Of a DNA stretch of 64,000 bases, positions 46,821 to 55,672 are shown in pieces. The notes under the pieces were generated by a model. It did not search any database, had not been told where the DNA came from, and saw nothing but the letters and a program-made list of their open reading frames with translations. The stretch comes from Neorhodopirellula pilleata. GTDB lineage: Bacteria; Planctomycetota; Planctomycetia; Pirellulales; Pirellulaceae. Each line of letters begins with the position of its first letter. The stretch's first letter is position 1. The DNA is taken from assembly GCF_007859915.1 (NCBI RefSeq), contig NZ_SJPM01000004.1:306881-370880 (forward strand), given 5' to 3'. The position numbers and the translations under genes are program-made.

Positions 46821-47354
46821 ATGAAAAGTGAATCCTCTAACAATCATGAAGAGTTTTTAAGACTCTTTACAGCGAACGAATCGGCAATTCGCGCTTATGT
46901 GCGTTGTTTGGTGCCTACGAGAGATGATGCCGCCGATATCATGCAGGGTATTTCGCTGGTGTTGTGGGGTAAGTTTCACGAACTCGAGGAATTGGATGGT
47001 TTTCGCAGTTGGGCGTTGGCTGTGGCTCGCTACGAAACCCTGGCTTGGCACCGAGACCGGGCTCGGGATCGGCTGGTTCTTGCCGGCGACGTGTTGGGGA
47101 TGATCGCCATCGATTCGGCTCAACAGGAGAAGCGTTTGTCGGCACAGCGTGATGCGTTAGAAAACTGTCTAAAGCAGTTGCCGGTGGACAAGAGGCATCT
47201 GGTGCTTGGGGCGTATGAGCCAGGAGTTTGCATTCAGGAGGTTGCCGAGCAAAGTGGTCGGACTGTCGCGGCATTTTACCAGTGGTTGCACCGAATGCGT
47301 CTGCGCTTGCGCGATTGTTGTCGTCGATCGCTCGAGACGGAGGGTTTGTCATGA
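46821..47354 (+). CDS. ECF sigma factor of the Rhodopirellula/Verrucomicrobium family
   Basis: The 177-residue sigma factor is of the TIGR02989-like class. Region 2 reads FTANESAIRAYVRCLVP and DAADIMQGISLVLWGKF, with FRSWALAVARYETLAWHRD. Region 4 reads LPVDKRHLVLGAYEPG and EQSGRTVAAFYQWLHRMRL. The ATG at 46821 is preferred over a GTG five codons earlier. Its stop overlaps the start of a FecR-like anti-sigma protein (ATGA, 47351-47354), which in turn overlaps a sulfatase gene. That arrangement makes it the likely local regulator of the sulfatase island. Confidence 0.92.
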   Translation: MKSESSNNHEEFLRLFTANESAIRAYVRCLVPTRDDAADIMQGISLVLWGKFHELEELDGFRSWALAVARYETLAWHRDRARDRLVLAGDVLGMIAIDSAQQEKRLSAQRDALENCLKQLPVDKRHLVLGAYEPGVCIQEVAEQSGRTVAAFYQWLHRMRLRLRDCCRRSLETEGLS

Positions 47355-48907
47355 CCGATTTTACAGATGTCCGCCAGTTGTTCTCGCATTATTGCCGTGG
47401 TGAAATCTCCGCCGAGCAGCTTCAAGCGTTGGAATCCGCACTCCGGGAAGATGCGGATTTGCGAAATGAATTTATCGAATACATGAACGTCGATTCCGGG
47501 CTTGGGCAGTTGGCGGCGTTGTCCAAGGGTGAACGGGCGGAAATCAGGTCTTTTGAGTTTGATGCCGAACTAAGTCGTCCAGCCGGTGGGGAGTCATTGA
47601 AACCGTCTGCGTTACCAGACGCGTTCTTCAAGTATTACCGAACGTCATGGTTGGTTGCAGTGGTTGCCGCAATACTGCTCCTGGCTACGGTCGCACGGCT
47701 CATCGGCTCGCCAGCGAAAGTCGCGACGTCCGTGGCGACGCTCGTGTCGCAGGTTGATTCAGCACTATTGCACGACGGCAAACCACTCAATGGAGTTGAT
47801 TTGGGCCCCGGTAGATATGAGCTTAGTCGTGGATTGGTACACGTTCGGTTTGGGGCGGGTGTGATGGTGTATGTCGAGGCACCTGCCGATTTTGTTGTGC
47901 AAAGCGACAAGGAAGTGATGCTGCGAAACGGTCGGCTTTCTGCTTCCGTCCCGCCCGAGGGGATCGGCTTTGTTGTCCAAACTCCGGAAGCTGAAGTGAT
48001 TGACTTCGGTACGGAATTTTCAGTTGACGTCGAGCCTGGCGCGAGTGAGGTTCATGTGTTTGATGGACTCGTTCGTGTCCATTCAGGTCGAGCCGGCGAC
48101 GACGATGAGGCCGCAGGGATGGACGTCAAAGGATCTCAGGCGGTTCGGATTACCGATGGGGCGGAGAAGCCCGTCGATATCGAGCTTGCCAGAGACCGAT
48201 TTATTCGCAACTTTGATGAGCCGTGGCTAAACTACGCGTTATTGGTCAATGATTTATCGCCTCTTGCCTATTATCGAATGGCAATTCGTGATTACGGGTT
48301 GGTCTCGGAACCGCCCCAGTATTCCGGTGTCGTTTTGACAGGAGAAGGTAGACGTCCGCCACATGCCCAAGGTGTATTCGCCGGCGGCTCATTGCGAGTC
48401 GGAGTCGATTCCAGCGGCCGTGGAGGACGCGTCGATTCACCGCCGCCATTGACTACCGGACAGTTTTCGCTGACTGCCTTTGTGTATCGAGAGTCGCCCG
48501 CACAGAACTCGTTGGTTGCCACAAATTTCAGTGCAGAACGTGGAAACTTTGCCGTGTCTCTGAATGAAAACGGATTGTTGCAGGCCACCATCAGGACCAA
48601 AGATGGCGGCGAGACCTCGATCACAGGTGGCTCGTCAGTGCCTCAAGAGTTTTGGCGACACATCGTCGTGACGGCAGATGGTCAACAGCTAAAAATTTAT
48701 GAAGACGGGAAGCTAGTAGCGTCTGCTCCGTGCACAGAAATCGTAACCAGCGACTCGGATACGATCTGGTTCGGGACGGACGAAAATTCGAACCGAGTAT
48801 GGGATGGCCGCATTGACGAGATGGTTCTTTTTGATCGAGCACTCACTGAAGCCGAAGTCGCCGCCCTCTATCGCACCGCTCAAGAAGAGATTGATAGCCT
48901 GAAATGA
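47351..48907 (+). CDS. FecR-like anti-sigma protein with LamG lectin domain
   Basis: The 518-residue membrane protein is predicted to hold the preceding sigma factor inactive and sense a signal outside. Residues 1-85 form a cytoplasmic part (VRQLFSHYCRGEISAEQLQA ... LRNEFIEYMNVDSGLGQL). A membrane helix follows (WLVAVVAAILLLATVARLIG, about 98-118), then a FecR-type region (about 165-275: PEAEVIDFGTEFSVDVEPGA, EVHVFDGLVRVHSG), and a LamG/concanavalin-like jelly-roll (about 345-510: QFSLTAFVYRESP, LKIYEDGKLVAS, WDGRIDEMVLFDRALTEAEV). LamG domains commonly bind glycans, so the sulfated polysaccharide itself may be the inducer; that link is inference. The gene overlaps both neighbours by four bases. 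Confidence 0.88.
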   Translation: MTDFTDVRQLFSHYCRGEISAEQLQALESALREDADLRNEFIEYMNVDSGLGQLAALSKGERAEIRSFEFDAELSRPAGGESLKPSALPDAFFKYYRTSWLVAVVAAILLLATVARLIGSPAKVATSVATLVSQVDSALLHDGKPLNGVDLGPGRYELSRGLVHVRFGAGVMVYVEAPADFVVQSDKEVMLRNGRLSASVPPEGIGFVVQTPEAEVIDFGTEFSVDVEPGASEVHVFDGLVRVHSGRAGDDDEAAGMDVKGSQAVRITDGAEKPVDIELARDRFIRNFDEPWLNYALLVNDLSPLAYYRMAIRDYGLVSEPPQYSGVVLTGEGRRPPHAQGVFAGGSLRVGVDSSGRGGRVDSPPPLTTGQFSLTAFVYRESPAQNSLVATNFSAERGNFAVSLNENGLLQATIRTKDGGETSITGGSSVPQEFWRHIVVTADGQQLKIYEDGKLVASAPCTEIVTSDSDTIWFGTDENSNRVWDGRIDEMVLFDRALTEAEVAALYRTAQEEIDSLK

Positions 48908-50412
48908 TCTTTCACTACAAAAATTCATTGCCACGCATGCTAGTCCGAATTGCATCGGCCATGCTGTGTGCGATCCTGACGATCGGCACCTCCATGGCAA
49001 CATCAGCCGACCGGCCCAACATTGTGATCATCCTTGCGGATGACCTCGGGTACGGAAGCCTTAACAGCTATGGCGCGGATGAGTCGCACATCCGAACCCC
49101 AAATATCGATCGGTTAGCCAGGCAAGGACGACGCTTTTCTGATGCGAACACTCCTTCGTCGGTTTGCTCGCCAACACGCTACGGATTACTGACCGGGCGT
49201 TACGACTGGCGGACGAATCAGAAACATGGCGTGGTGAGCACGACCGACCCGCTGCACATCGACACGTCACGGTCAACGATCGCGTCCCTCCTGAAGTCGG
49301 TCGGCTATCGCACCGCAGCGATCGGGAAGTGGCACCTAGGGTATGGCACAAACAAGGCGGACTTCACCAAACCGCTGACTCCCGGTCCGCTGGATATCGG
49401 CTTCGACTATCACTTTTCCGTTCCGCAAAATCACGGAGACGCTTCGGGGGTTTATGTACGCAATCGGGATGTCGTCGGCTTGCGTTCTGATCGACGTATT
49501 CCCGCCGGAAAGTCTCCATACGGTCGAGACTACATGGGAATCGACGCTCCCCAGCGCGTCGATGAAAATGTGATGGGCGAGCTGACGACCGAAGCCGTTG
49601 AGTGGCTCGACCGGCAGCCTAACGACACGCCGTTCTTTCTGTACTTTGCCCCGGTGGCGATCCACTTCCCTTATACACCGTCGCAGACGACAAGAGGTAA
49701 GAGCGGAACGGGCCTCTACGGCGACTGGATTGGTGAACTCGATCTATCGGTTGGAAGGCTTCTTGATGCGATCGATCGCATGAACGCCACGGAAAACACT
49801 CTCGTCATTTTTACCAGCGACAATGGTGGCGTCCTGATGACGGAAGGCGAACGCCCCGAGGCGGATGCCTATCGAGCTGGGCTTCTTTGTAATGGAAAAT
49901 GGCGCGGGCGAAAGCATAGTATCTATGAGGGCGGTTTTCGAGTTCCGCTGCTCGTTCGCTGGCCTGGACACGTTGAGCCGGGCACTCTTTGCGACGAAAC
50001 GGTCAGTCTCGTCGACATCTACTCAACGCTTGCCGCGTTGATCGATCAGCCGGTGCGCTCGAATGAAAATGTTGCTGAAGACAGTTTTAACGTGCTGCCA
50101 GCAATTCTTGGCACGCAATACAAAGAACCGCTGCGATCATCCATGATTGTCCACAGTCCGAATGGAAACTACGCGATTCGAAGCGGCCCATGGAAGTACA
50201 TCGAAGGCATACCAAGTCCGACCTTAAAGCAACCTCCGCAGCGAGACGAATTGCACTCGCAGCTTTACAACTTGCAGAACGATCCTGGTGAGCGCAACAA
50301 CGTAATCGATGTACATCCTGAGGTGGCGGAGCAGTTAGCCGAGTTGCTTAACAACGAGCGTATAAACGGCAGGTCCTCAAGATTAACCACCCCGCTGAAA
50401 CACGAAGACTAA
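48904..50412 (+). CDS. sulfatase (Cys-type), coupled to the sigma/anti-sigma pair
   Basis: The 502-residue exported enzyme has a signal region [38 protein letters not shown] with Cys88, IGKWHLG and FTSDNGG. Its ATG overlaps the stop codon of the LamG anti-sigma gene (ATGA, 48904-48907), so it is translated with it. That makes it the first structural gene of the proposed regulon. The C-terminus has the usual LYNLQNDPGERNN segment. Sulfatase class is clear; the sulfate position removed cannot be told. Confidence 0.93.
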   Translation: MIFHYKNSLPRMLVRIASAMLCAILTIGTSMATSADRPNIVIILADDLGYGSLNSYGADESHIRTPNIDRLARQGRRFSDANTPSSVCSPTRYGLLTGRYDWRTNQKHGVVSTTDPLHIDTSRSTIASLLKSVGYRTAAIGKWHLGYGTNKADFTKPLTPGPLDIGFDYHFSVPQNHGDASGVYVRNRDVVGLRSDRRIPAGKSPYGRDYMGIDAPQRVDENVMGELTTEAVEWLDRQPNDTPFFLYFAPVAIHFPYTPSQTTRGKSGTGLYGDWIGELDLSVGRLLDAIDRMNATENTLVIFTSDNGGVLMTEGERPEADAYRAGLLCNGKWRGRKHSIYEGGFRVPLLVRWPGHVEPGTLCDETVSLVDIYSTLAALIDQPVRSNENVAEDSFNVLPAILGTQYKEPLRSSMIVHSPNGNYAIRSGPWKYIEGIPSPTLKQPPQRDELHSQLYNLQNDPGERNNVIDVHPEVAEQLAELLNNERINGRSSRLTTPLKHED

Positions 50413-50525
50413 GCATCGCGTGAACAATAAGTGATGGATTCTTAACGTGGCGTCGACTTTCAGTCGACGTTTCACGGTTTGGCGACTGAAAGTCGCCACC
50501 ACTTAATGTTCACGCGATGCTAAGT
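50407..50525. repeat. 119-base palindromic element between sulfatase genes
   Basis: The outer left arm reads GCATCGCGTGAACAATAAGTG and the outer right arm CACTTAATGTTCACGCGATGC, near-perfect reverse complements. Inside, GTGGCGTCGACTTTCAGTCG pairs with CGACTGAAAGTCGCCACC. It starts in the last codons of the upstream sulfatase (stop at 50412) and ends 46 bases before the next gene. Confidence 0.85.
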
Positions 50526-50571
50526 CAAAAACAAACGCAGTTTAAGCCAATTCAATGAAGCGAACTCTCTC

Positions 50572-52146
50572 ATGAAAACCATCCAATTCATATCTGCGCT
50601 ATTCGTCGTGACTGCCGTCGGTTTGGGCACGCCACGAGTGGTGATTGGCGCTGAAAAGCCGAACATTGTACTGCTGTTCATTGATGACTGGGCCTGGAAC
50701 GGGTCGCCCGTTTCGATGGATGACGCGATGCCGAATTCTTCGATGCCGGTACTTCAAATGCCAAACATCGAGCGGCTCGCTCGCGAAGGCATGAAGTTTC
50801 GCAATGCTTATGCGTCGCCCCAATGTTCGCCATCTCGTGTGTGTGTGCAAACCGGACAGTCTTCCCCGCGAAATGGTTTCACCGTGTTCATGAGCGACCG
50901 GGGACAGGACTACTTCGATGAAAGCAATTCCTACAAGAGCTTCCCTGTCATTCCGTGCGTTTCGGACATGACCATCGATAAAGACGCAGTGACGATCCCC
51001 GAAGCCCTGAAGCCGCTCGGTTATGTTAGCGCTCACATTGGCAAATGGCACATGCGAGGCAATCCCGGCGACGAAGGATATGTGCTGCATGATGGCGACA
51101 CCAGCAATACCCCGGGCAATACGGTGCCCCAAGAGAATAATCAGCGGTTGCCTGACGATATGACCGATCCCAAACTCATGTTTAGCATCACGGAGAAGGC
51201 GATCGGTTTTATGGATGAGCAGGTAAAGGCAGGCAAACCCTTTTATCTTCAAATCTCACACTACGCGATGCACGAAGGCCGCGAGTGTCTGCCGAGGACA
51301 CGCGAGAAGTACGCGAAACACCCGCTGGTTCAGGAATGGTACGAGAAGAACGGAACGACGGCGAACAAGGTGAAACGTAAACAGGATCCCGCCATCTGGC
51401 TGGGAATGGGCGAAGATCTTGACGGACGAATCGGAGCGGTGCTCGACAGCATCAATGACCTCGGAATCGAAGACAACACTTACGTTGTTCTGATTTCCGA
51501 CAACGGCTATCGACATCACGAACTCGAGCTCACGCCAGGACTCGCCCAACCACACCACGCTCACAAATGGTGGGTTTGGCAGGGCGGCATCCGCGTTCCG
51601 ATGATTGTTCGAGGCCCCGGTATCAAGGCGGGCTCAACCTTCAAAGGCAATGTCGTCAACTACGACTTCCTGCCGACGTTCGTGGATTGGGCTGGCGGAG
51701 AAACATCGTCGCTCAAAGACATCGACGGAATCAGCCTGACTGCCTACATAGCGGGTAAGGAACCGGACGACACGTTTCTCAACCGCAACCTTTATTTCCA
51801 CTACCCGCATTACCGATCAAGCATGCCGCATTCGGCGATCGTTTCTGGCCAGCGCAAACTATTGCACTTCTATGAACAGCCCGACATTCCGATGTTGTTC
51901 GATCTGTCAGGCGACATGGGTGAAGTCCACAACATCGCCGCGCATGAATCGGATACGCATCAGCGACTTTTCAACGACATGATGAGCTATTTCAAAAAGG
52001 TCGGCGCAAGAATCCCCAAACCCAACCCCGACTTCGACGCATCCGTTTACGAGCAGGACAAGGAATATCCGAAACGCAAGCTCTGGGGAGCGTTCACCGG
52101 AAGCAGACCGCTGGAAGTTGACGAATCAGCATCAACATCGAATTGA
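50572..52146 (+). CDS. sulfatase (Cys-type)
   Basis: The 524-residue exported enzyme opens with signal peptide [19 protein letters not shown]. The metal motif is [11 protein letters not shown], a less common form than DDLGYGD. The formylglycine motif is [11 protein letters not shown] with Cys85, followed by [12 protein letters not shown] and a [10 protein letters not shown] metal motif. These features place it in a subgroup separate from its neighbours. About 160 bases with a palindrome separate it from the upstream gene; 16 bases separate it from the next sulfatase, so those two probably share a transcript. Confidence 0.92.
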   Translation: MKTIQFISALFVVTAVGLGTPRVVIGAEKPNIVLLFIDDWAWNGSPVSMDDAMPNSSMPVLQMPNIERLAREGMKFRNAYASPQCSPSRVCVQTGQSSPRNGFTVFMSDRGQDYFDESNSYKSFPVIPCVSDMTIDKDAVTIPEALKPLGYVSAHIGKWHMRGNPGDEGYVLHDGDTSNTPGNTVPQENNQRLPDDMTDPKLMFSITEKAIGFMDEQVKAGKPFYLQISHYAMHEGRECLPRTREKYAKHPLVQEWYEKNGTTANKVKRKQDPAIWLGMGEDLDGRIGAVLDSINDLGIEDNTYVVLISDNGYRHHELELTPGLAQPHHAHKWWVWQGGIRVPMIVRGPGIKAGSTFKGNVVNYDFLPTFVDWAGGETSSLKDIDGISLTAYIAGKEPDDTFLNRNLYFHYPHYRSSMPHSAIVSGQRKLLHFYEQPDIPMLFDLSGDMGEVHNIAAHESDTHQRLFNDMMSYFKKVGARIPKPNPDFDASVYEQDKEYPKRKLWGAFTGSRPLEVDESASTSN

Positions 52147-52161
52147 CGGAACCCTATACAA

Positions 52162-53652
52162 ATGTGCCGAAACCTTTTTGCAATTTTAGTCTTCTGCCTG
52201 GCGGCCACGCATTCGCATGCTCAATCGGAGCCGCAGAAACCCAACGTGATCGTTATCCTCGCTGACGATCTGGGTTATGGTGATCTGTCGTGCTATGGAG
52301 CCGACGATATTGCCACGCCCATTATTGACCAGATGTCGAAGGAAGGAGCCAAACTCAATAGCTTCTATGTTTCTCCCGTCTGTTCGCCGACTCGCGCTTC
52401 GCTGATGACCGGCAGCCATTCAACGCGAGTCGGTATCGGCGGTGTCCTGTTTCCTCGGAATAACCACGGTCTGAACCCGAATGAGATCACGCTGCCTGAG
52501 TTGCTCAAAAACCAAGGTTATGCGACGGCCATCGTTGGTAAGTGGCATCTTGGCAATCAAGACATGTTTCAACCGCTCAACCACGGGTTCGGTTATTGGT
52601 ACGGAACGCCGTCGTCCAACAGCCAAGGTTTCTATCCCACACTCAAGCATTACGCAGCCGATTGTGTGTTTCGCGAAGACTACACCCGTCAGAACATCCT
52701 CGAATTGAAAGAAGCGAATTGTCCGCTTGTTCGTAACAACGTCGTCATCGAAGTGCCCGCAGACCAGACGCAGTTCACCCAGCGGTACACCCACGAGACC
52801 ATCCGCTTCATTCGCGAAAACAAGAACAAGCCGTTCTTTGTTTACTTGGCTCATAACATGCCGCACATTCCACTGCATGCTTCCGAAATGTTCGTGGGAA
52901 GCAGCAAGCGAGGTATCTACGGTGATACCGTCCAAGAACTCGATTGGAGTACCGGTGAGATCTTGCGGTCTCTGAAAGAACTTGGGCTCGACGAGAATAC
53001 GCTGGTCATTTTTACGTCCGACAACGGACCGAACACCAATACAGGCGGCAGCGCCGGCCCGTTGAAAGGCGACAAAGGTTCGACATTCGAAGGAGGCGTC
53101 CGAGTCCCGTTCGTTGCTCGTTGGCCGGGAACCATTCCTGCGGGCACGGAGTCTGATGAAGCCGTCACATGCATGGATCTGCTACCGACGCTGACCCGAA
53201 TCGCGGGCGGCGACGTGCCGGATGATTGTCTGATCGACGGAAAGGACATTTGGCCGCTGTTGGCCGGAAAGCCAGACGCCAAGTCGCCCCACGAAGCTAT
53301 CCATTACCTGCGCGGTCGCTCGATTCAGGCGATCCGCGTCGGCGATTGGAAGTATCTCGTGGCCGATGCATCGAAGACGGATGCCCCGAACGTTGAAGTT
53401 GAGTTGACGAAGGAAGAGCAAAAACTTCCTCGCAAAGAGCGAAAAACGCTTATCAAAGAACGCAGCAAAGCGACGGGTCAGAAACCGACGCCAACTGCGG
53501 CACTTTACGATTTGAGCGTCGATATCGGCGAACAAAACAACCTGATCGCAAAACACCCCGAGATCGCCGCGAGGTTGAAAGAACAAATGAATGACTTCGA
53601 CAAAGAGCTTCGCAAGACAATGCGACCCGCCGCCGTTGCGAGCCAACCATGA
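52162..53652 (+). CDS. sulfatase (Cys-type, arylsulfatase A-like)
   Basis: The 496-residue exported enzyme has signal peptide [36 protein letters not shown] with Cys74, VGKWHLG and [18 protein letters not shown] basic insert near residues 415-445 ([20 protein letters not shown]) is unusual and probably a surface loop. It is the closest in pattern to the sulfatase at 57009. Downstream, a 43-base gap leads to an esterase gene. Confidence 0.93.
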   Translation: MCRNLFAILVFCLAATHSHAQSEPQKPNVIVILADDLGYGDLSCYGADDIATPIIDQMSKEGAKLNSFYVSPVCSPTRASLMTGSHSTRVGIGGVLFPRNNHGLNPNEITLPELLKNQGYATAIVGKWHLGNQDMFQPLNHGFGYWYGTPSSNSQGFYPTLKHYAADCVFREDYTRQNILELKEANCPLVRNNVVIEVPADQTQFTQRYTHETIRFIRENKNKPFFVYLAHNMPHIPLHASEMFVGSSKRGIYGDTVQELDWSTGEILRSLKELGLDENTLVIFTSDNGPNTNTGGSAGPLKGDKGSTFEGGVRVPFVARWPGTIPAGTESDEAVTCMDLLPTLTRIAGGDVPDDCLIDGKDIWPLLAGKPDAKSPHEAIHYLRGRSIQAIRVGDWKYLVADASKTDAPNVEVELTKEEQKLPRKERKTLIKERSKATGQKPTPTAALYDLSVDIGEQNNLIAKHPEIAARLKEQMNDFDKELRKTMRPAAVASQP

Positions 53653-53695
53653 ACATCAAAAACACCCTTCAACCGTGTTCAAAAAGGCAGGAAAT

Positions 53696-54925
53696 ATGAA
53701 ACTAGTGCTTTGTCAAGATTCAACTTTAGGGTTGGCAACATTAGCCGTTTGGGCGCCAGCCCCGGTTCTTGCGACGAAACCGTGGCTAGCGCCAAAACGG
53801 CTAATCCTAAAATTAAAGTTGGACAAAGCCCTAGTTGCCTTCACAATCGTCGTGTCATTGTTTGCGACGAACGCGTTTGCGATCGAGGTGCCCAAAAGGG
53901 TTCAGAAGAAGATACTCGCTGCCGCGCCCGAGATAGACCTCAACCGTGACGGTGAGGTCACCGCTGAAGAATTGATATCAAGCCGTGAAAAGCTGCCTGA
54001 GAACATGCGAGTGATGCTGGACCTGTACCTGGGTACTCAAGGCGACTCGCCCAAGGAGTCAGAACCCGTCAAGCATACAACGACGCTCCCGAAGCCTCCC
54101 GATAGTAACGGGACCACACCTTTCCTTGACCCGATTTTTGAGTATCAAGAAATCGAGAACATCACCTATTGCACGGCAAAAAGTGGTGACACGACCATGC
54201 CGTTGTTGCTCGACATCTATCGTCCAGTAGCCAGCCCTCAGCTACCTACCAAACTGCCCGCCATGATCCTGGCGTTTGGTGGAGGATGGCGCAAGGGGTC
54301 CAAAGATGTCAAATACATCAGGGATCTATGCGGATACTATGCCCAGCGAGGCTATGTTGCCATTTCAATTCAATATCGGATCGAGAAAGACAATCCGCCG
54401 GCGCTGCCCGGGCCAGCCCCAAACCCTGAGGGGAATGATCAATTCCGCCTGATCAATGCCGCGTTTCAGGACACATGCGATGCCGTCCGTTGGGTTAGGG
54501 CGAATGCAAGCAGCTACAACATCGATCCGAAACGCATCGGCATCGGTGGAGTCTCCGCAGGCGCATTCAATGCGCTGCACACCGCATTCAGCGATGACGA
54601 AATCACCGGCCCTGATGCCAAAGTCGCTGCGGTGATTTCTCTCATGGGTGCGATTGTAGCAAGCCACATTGATGAGAACGATCCGCCTGTTTTCATTGCC
54701 CATGGCACCCGTGACAACGTGGCTCCTTACGCGATGGTCAAGAACATGGTGCAGCAACTGGAAAAAGTGAACGCCGAATACAGCTTCTATCCGGTAGACG
54801 GTGTGGCACACCGGCTTCAGACAATTCTCGAAGCCGAGTTCGACGGCAAGTCGGTGGCGGATCACAGCCTTGGTTTCTGTTTCGAAGCCATGAAACTCGG
54901 CGAGCTGATCAAGGAATCACGATAG
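53696..54925 (+). CDS. secreted carbohydrate-esterase-like alpha/beta-hydrolase with interrupted signal peptide
   Basis: The protein is 409 residues from the ATG at 53696, which has AGGCAGGA just upstream. The first three codons (MKL) continue across an inserted element (53706-53830) before resuming the export signal VAFTIVVSLFATNAFA; see the repeat entry. After it come an EF-hand-like loop (EIDLNRDGEVTAEEL, residues about 79-93) and an alpha/beta-hydrolase domain with oxyanion segment MILAFGGGWRKGS, nucleophile IGGVSAGAFN (Ser287) and catalytic His in VDGVAHRLQ (His372). The pattern is that of bacterial feruloyl/acetyl esterases of the BD-FAE type, which deacylate polysaccharides. Whether the altered leader still directs export is unknown. 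Confidence 0.88.
   Translation: MKLVLCQDSTLGLATLAVWAPAPVLATKPWLAPKRLILKLKLDKALVAFTIVVSLFATNAFAIEVPKRVQKKILAAAPEIDLNRDGEVTAEELISSREKLPENMRVMLDLYLGTQGDSPKESEPVKHTTTLPKPPDSNGTTPFLDPIFEYQEIENITYCTAKSGDTTMPLLLDIYRPVASPQLPTKLPAMILAFGGGWRKGSKDVKYIRDLCGYYAQRGYVAISIQYRIEKDNPPALPGPAPNPEGNDQFRLINAAFQDTCDAVRWVRANASSYNIDPKRIGIGGVSAGAFNALHTAFSDDEITGPDAKVAAVISLMGAIVASHIDENDPPVFIAHGTRDNVAPYAMVKNMVQQLEKVNAEYSFYPVDGVAHRLQTILEAEFDGKSVADHSLGFCFEAMKLGELIKESR
53702..53834. mobile_element. MITE-like element inserted in frame, with CTAG duplication
   Basis: CTAG at 53702-53705 and again at 53831-53834 flank a 125-base sequence whose ends are inverted repeats (TGCTTTGTC ... GACAAAGC). Internal arms pair as well: TTAGCCGTTTGGGCGCCAGCC with GGCTAGCGCCAAAACGGCTAA. 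The two CTAG copies are 129 bases apart, 43 codons exactly, so the host frame is kept. Removing one copy and the element restores MKLVAFTIVVSLFATNAFA, a textbook signal peptide. No transposase is encoded, so movement would need an enzyme in trans. Confidence 0.88.
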
Positions 54926-54937
54926 GCAACTTCAGAT

Positions 54938-55672
54938 ATGACAAACAGCATTTCACTACTCATTGCACTCATTCTGTTCCTCGCTGCACCTTTGGTGTCA
55001 TTGGCCGCAGATCCGGTTCATCTGTTCCTGTTGTCGGGACAGTCCAACATGGCCAACTTGAAACCCGAACAGGTTTTTAGTCCGGAAATCCAAAAGCATT
55101 TCGGCGCCGAGAATGTAGTGATCGTGAAAGTTGCCCAAAAAGGAGAACCGATCCGCCGTTGGGACAAGAATTGGAAAGTGACCGGCGATCAGCATCCGGC
55201 CGAGATTGGTGATATCTACAGGCAGCTTATCGAAGAGGCGGAAAAGGCACTTGATGGCCGACCCATCAAGTCTGTGACACTGATCTGGATGCAGGGCGAA
55301 CGGGATGCGAAGGAACGCCTGTCTGCACATTACGAAGAGGCGTTTCTCGGCATGGTTGAGCAGATCAAGACTGATTTTGATGTCGATGAAATCAACTGCA
55401 TCATTGGCCGGTTGAGTGATTCGGGGTCGGGCAAGAAAGACTGGGACCATATTCGACGAGTGCAGGAAAAGCTCGGGGAATCAGGCCGCCGCAGTGCATG
55501 GATCAATACCGACGATCTCAATGACGACAACGTGGGAAGAGACGGAACACCACTGAAGCCGAACGATCTCCATTACTCAGAAAAAGGATATCGACTGCTG
55601 GCCGAGCGATTTGCAAGAAAAGCGATCGAGCTCTTGAGCAACGCAGAACAGACAACAAAGGCCGGACGATGA
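54938..55672 (+). CDS. sialate O-acetylesterase-like (SASA/CE6-type) secreted esterase
   Basis: The 244-residue exported enzyme is preceded by signal peptide LLIALILFLAAPLVSLAA. The SGNH-like motifs are visible: FLLSGQSNMANL with Ser36, IWMQGERDAKERL, and DLHYSEKGY with Asp210 and His212 as the rest of the triad. The family removes acetyl groups from sugars such as xylan or sialate units. It begins 12 bases after the previous esterase and ends in an ATGA overlap with a sulfatase gene, so three glycan-modifying enzymes are co-translated. I infer an acetylated as well as sulfated substrate. Confidence 0.88.
   Translation: MTNSISLLIALILFLAAPLVSLAADPVHLFLLSGQSNMANLKPEQVFSPEIQKHFGAENVVIVKVAQKGEPIRRWDKNWKVTGDQHPAEIGDIYRQLIEEAEKALDGRPIKSVTLIWMQGERDAKERLSAHYEEAFLGMVEQIKTDFDVDEINCIIGRLSDSGSGKKDWDHIRRVQEKLGESGRRSAWINTDDLNDDNVGRDGTPLKPNDLHYSEKGYRLLAERFARKAIELLSNAEQTTKAGR

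Noticed and set aside
53591..53695. Upstream extension of the esterase frame
   Set aside because: It overlaps the end of the previous sulfatase gene, and the ATG at 53696 has a good ribosome site.
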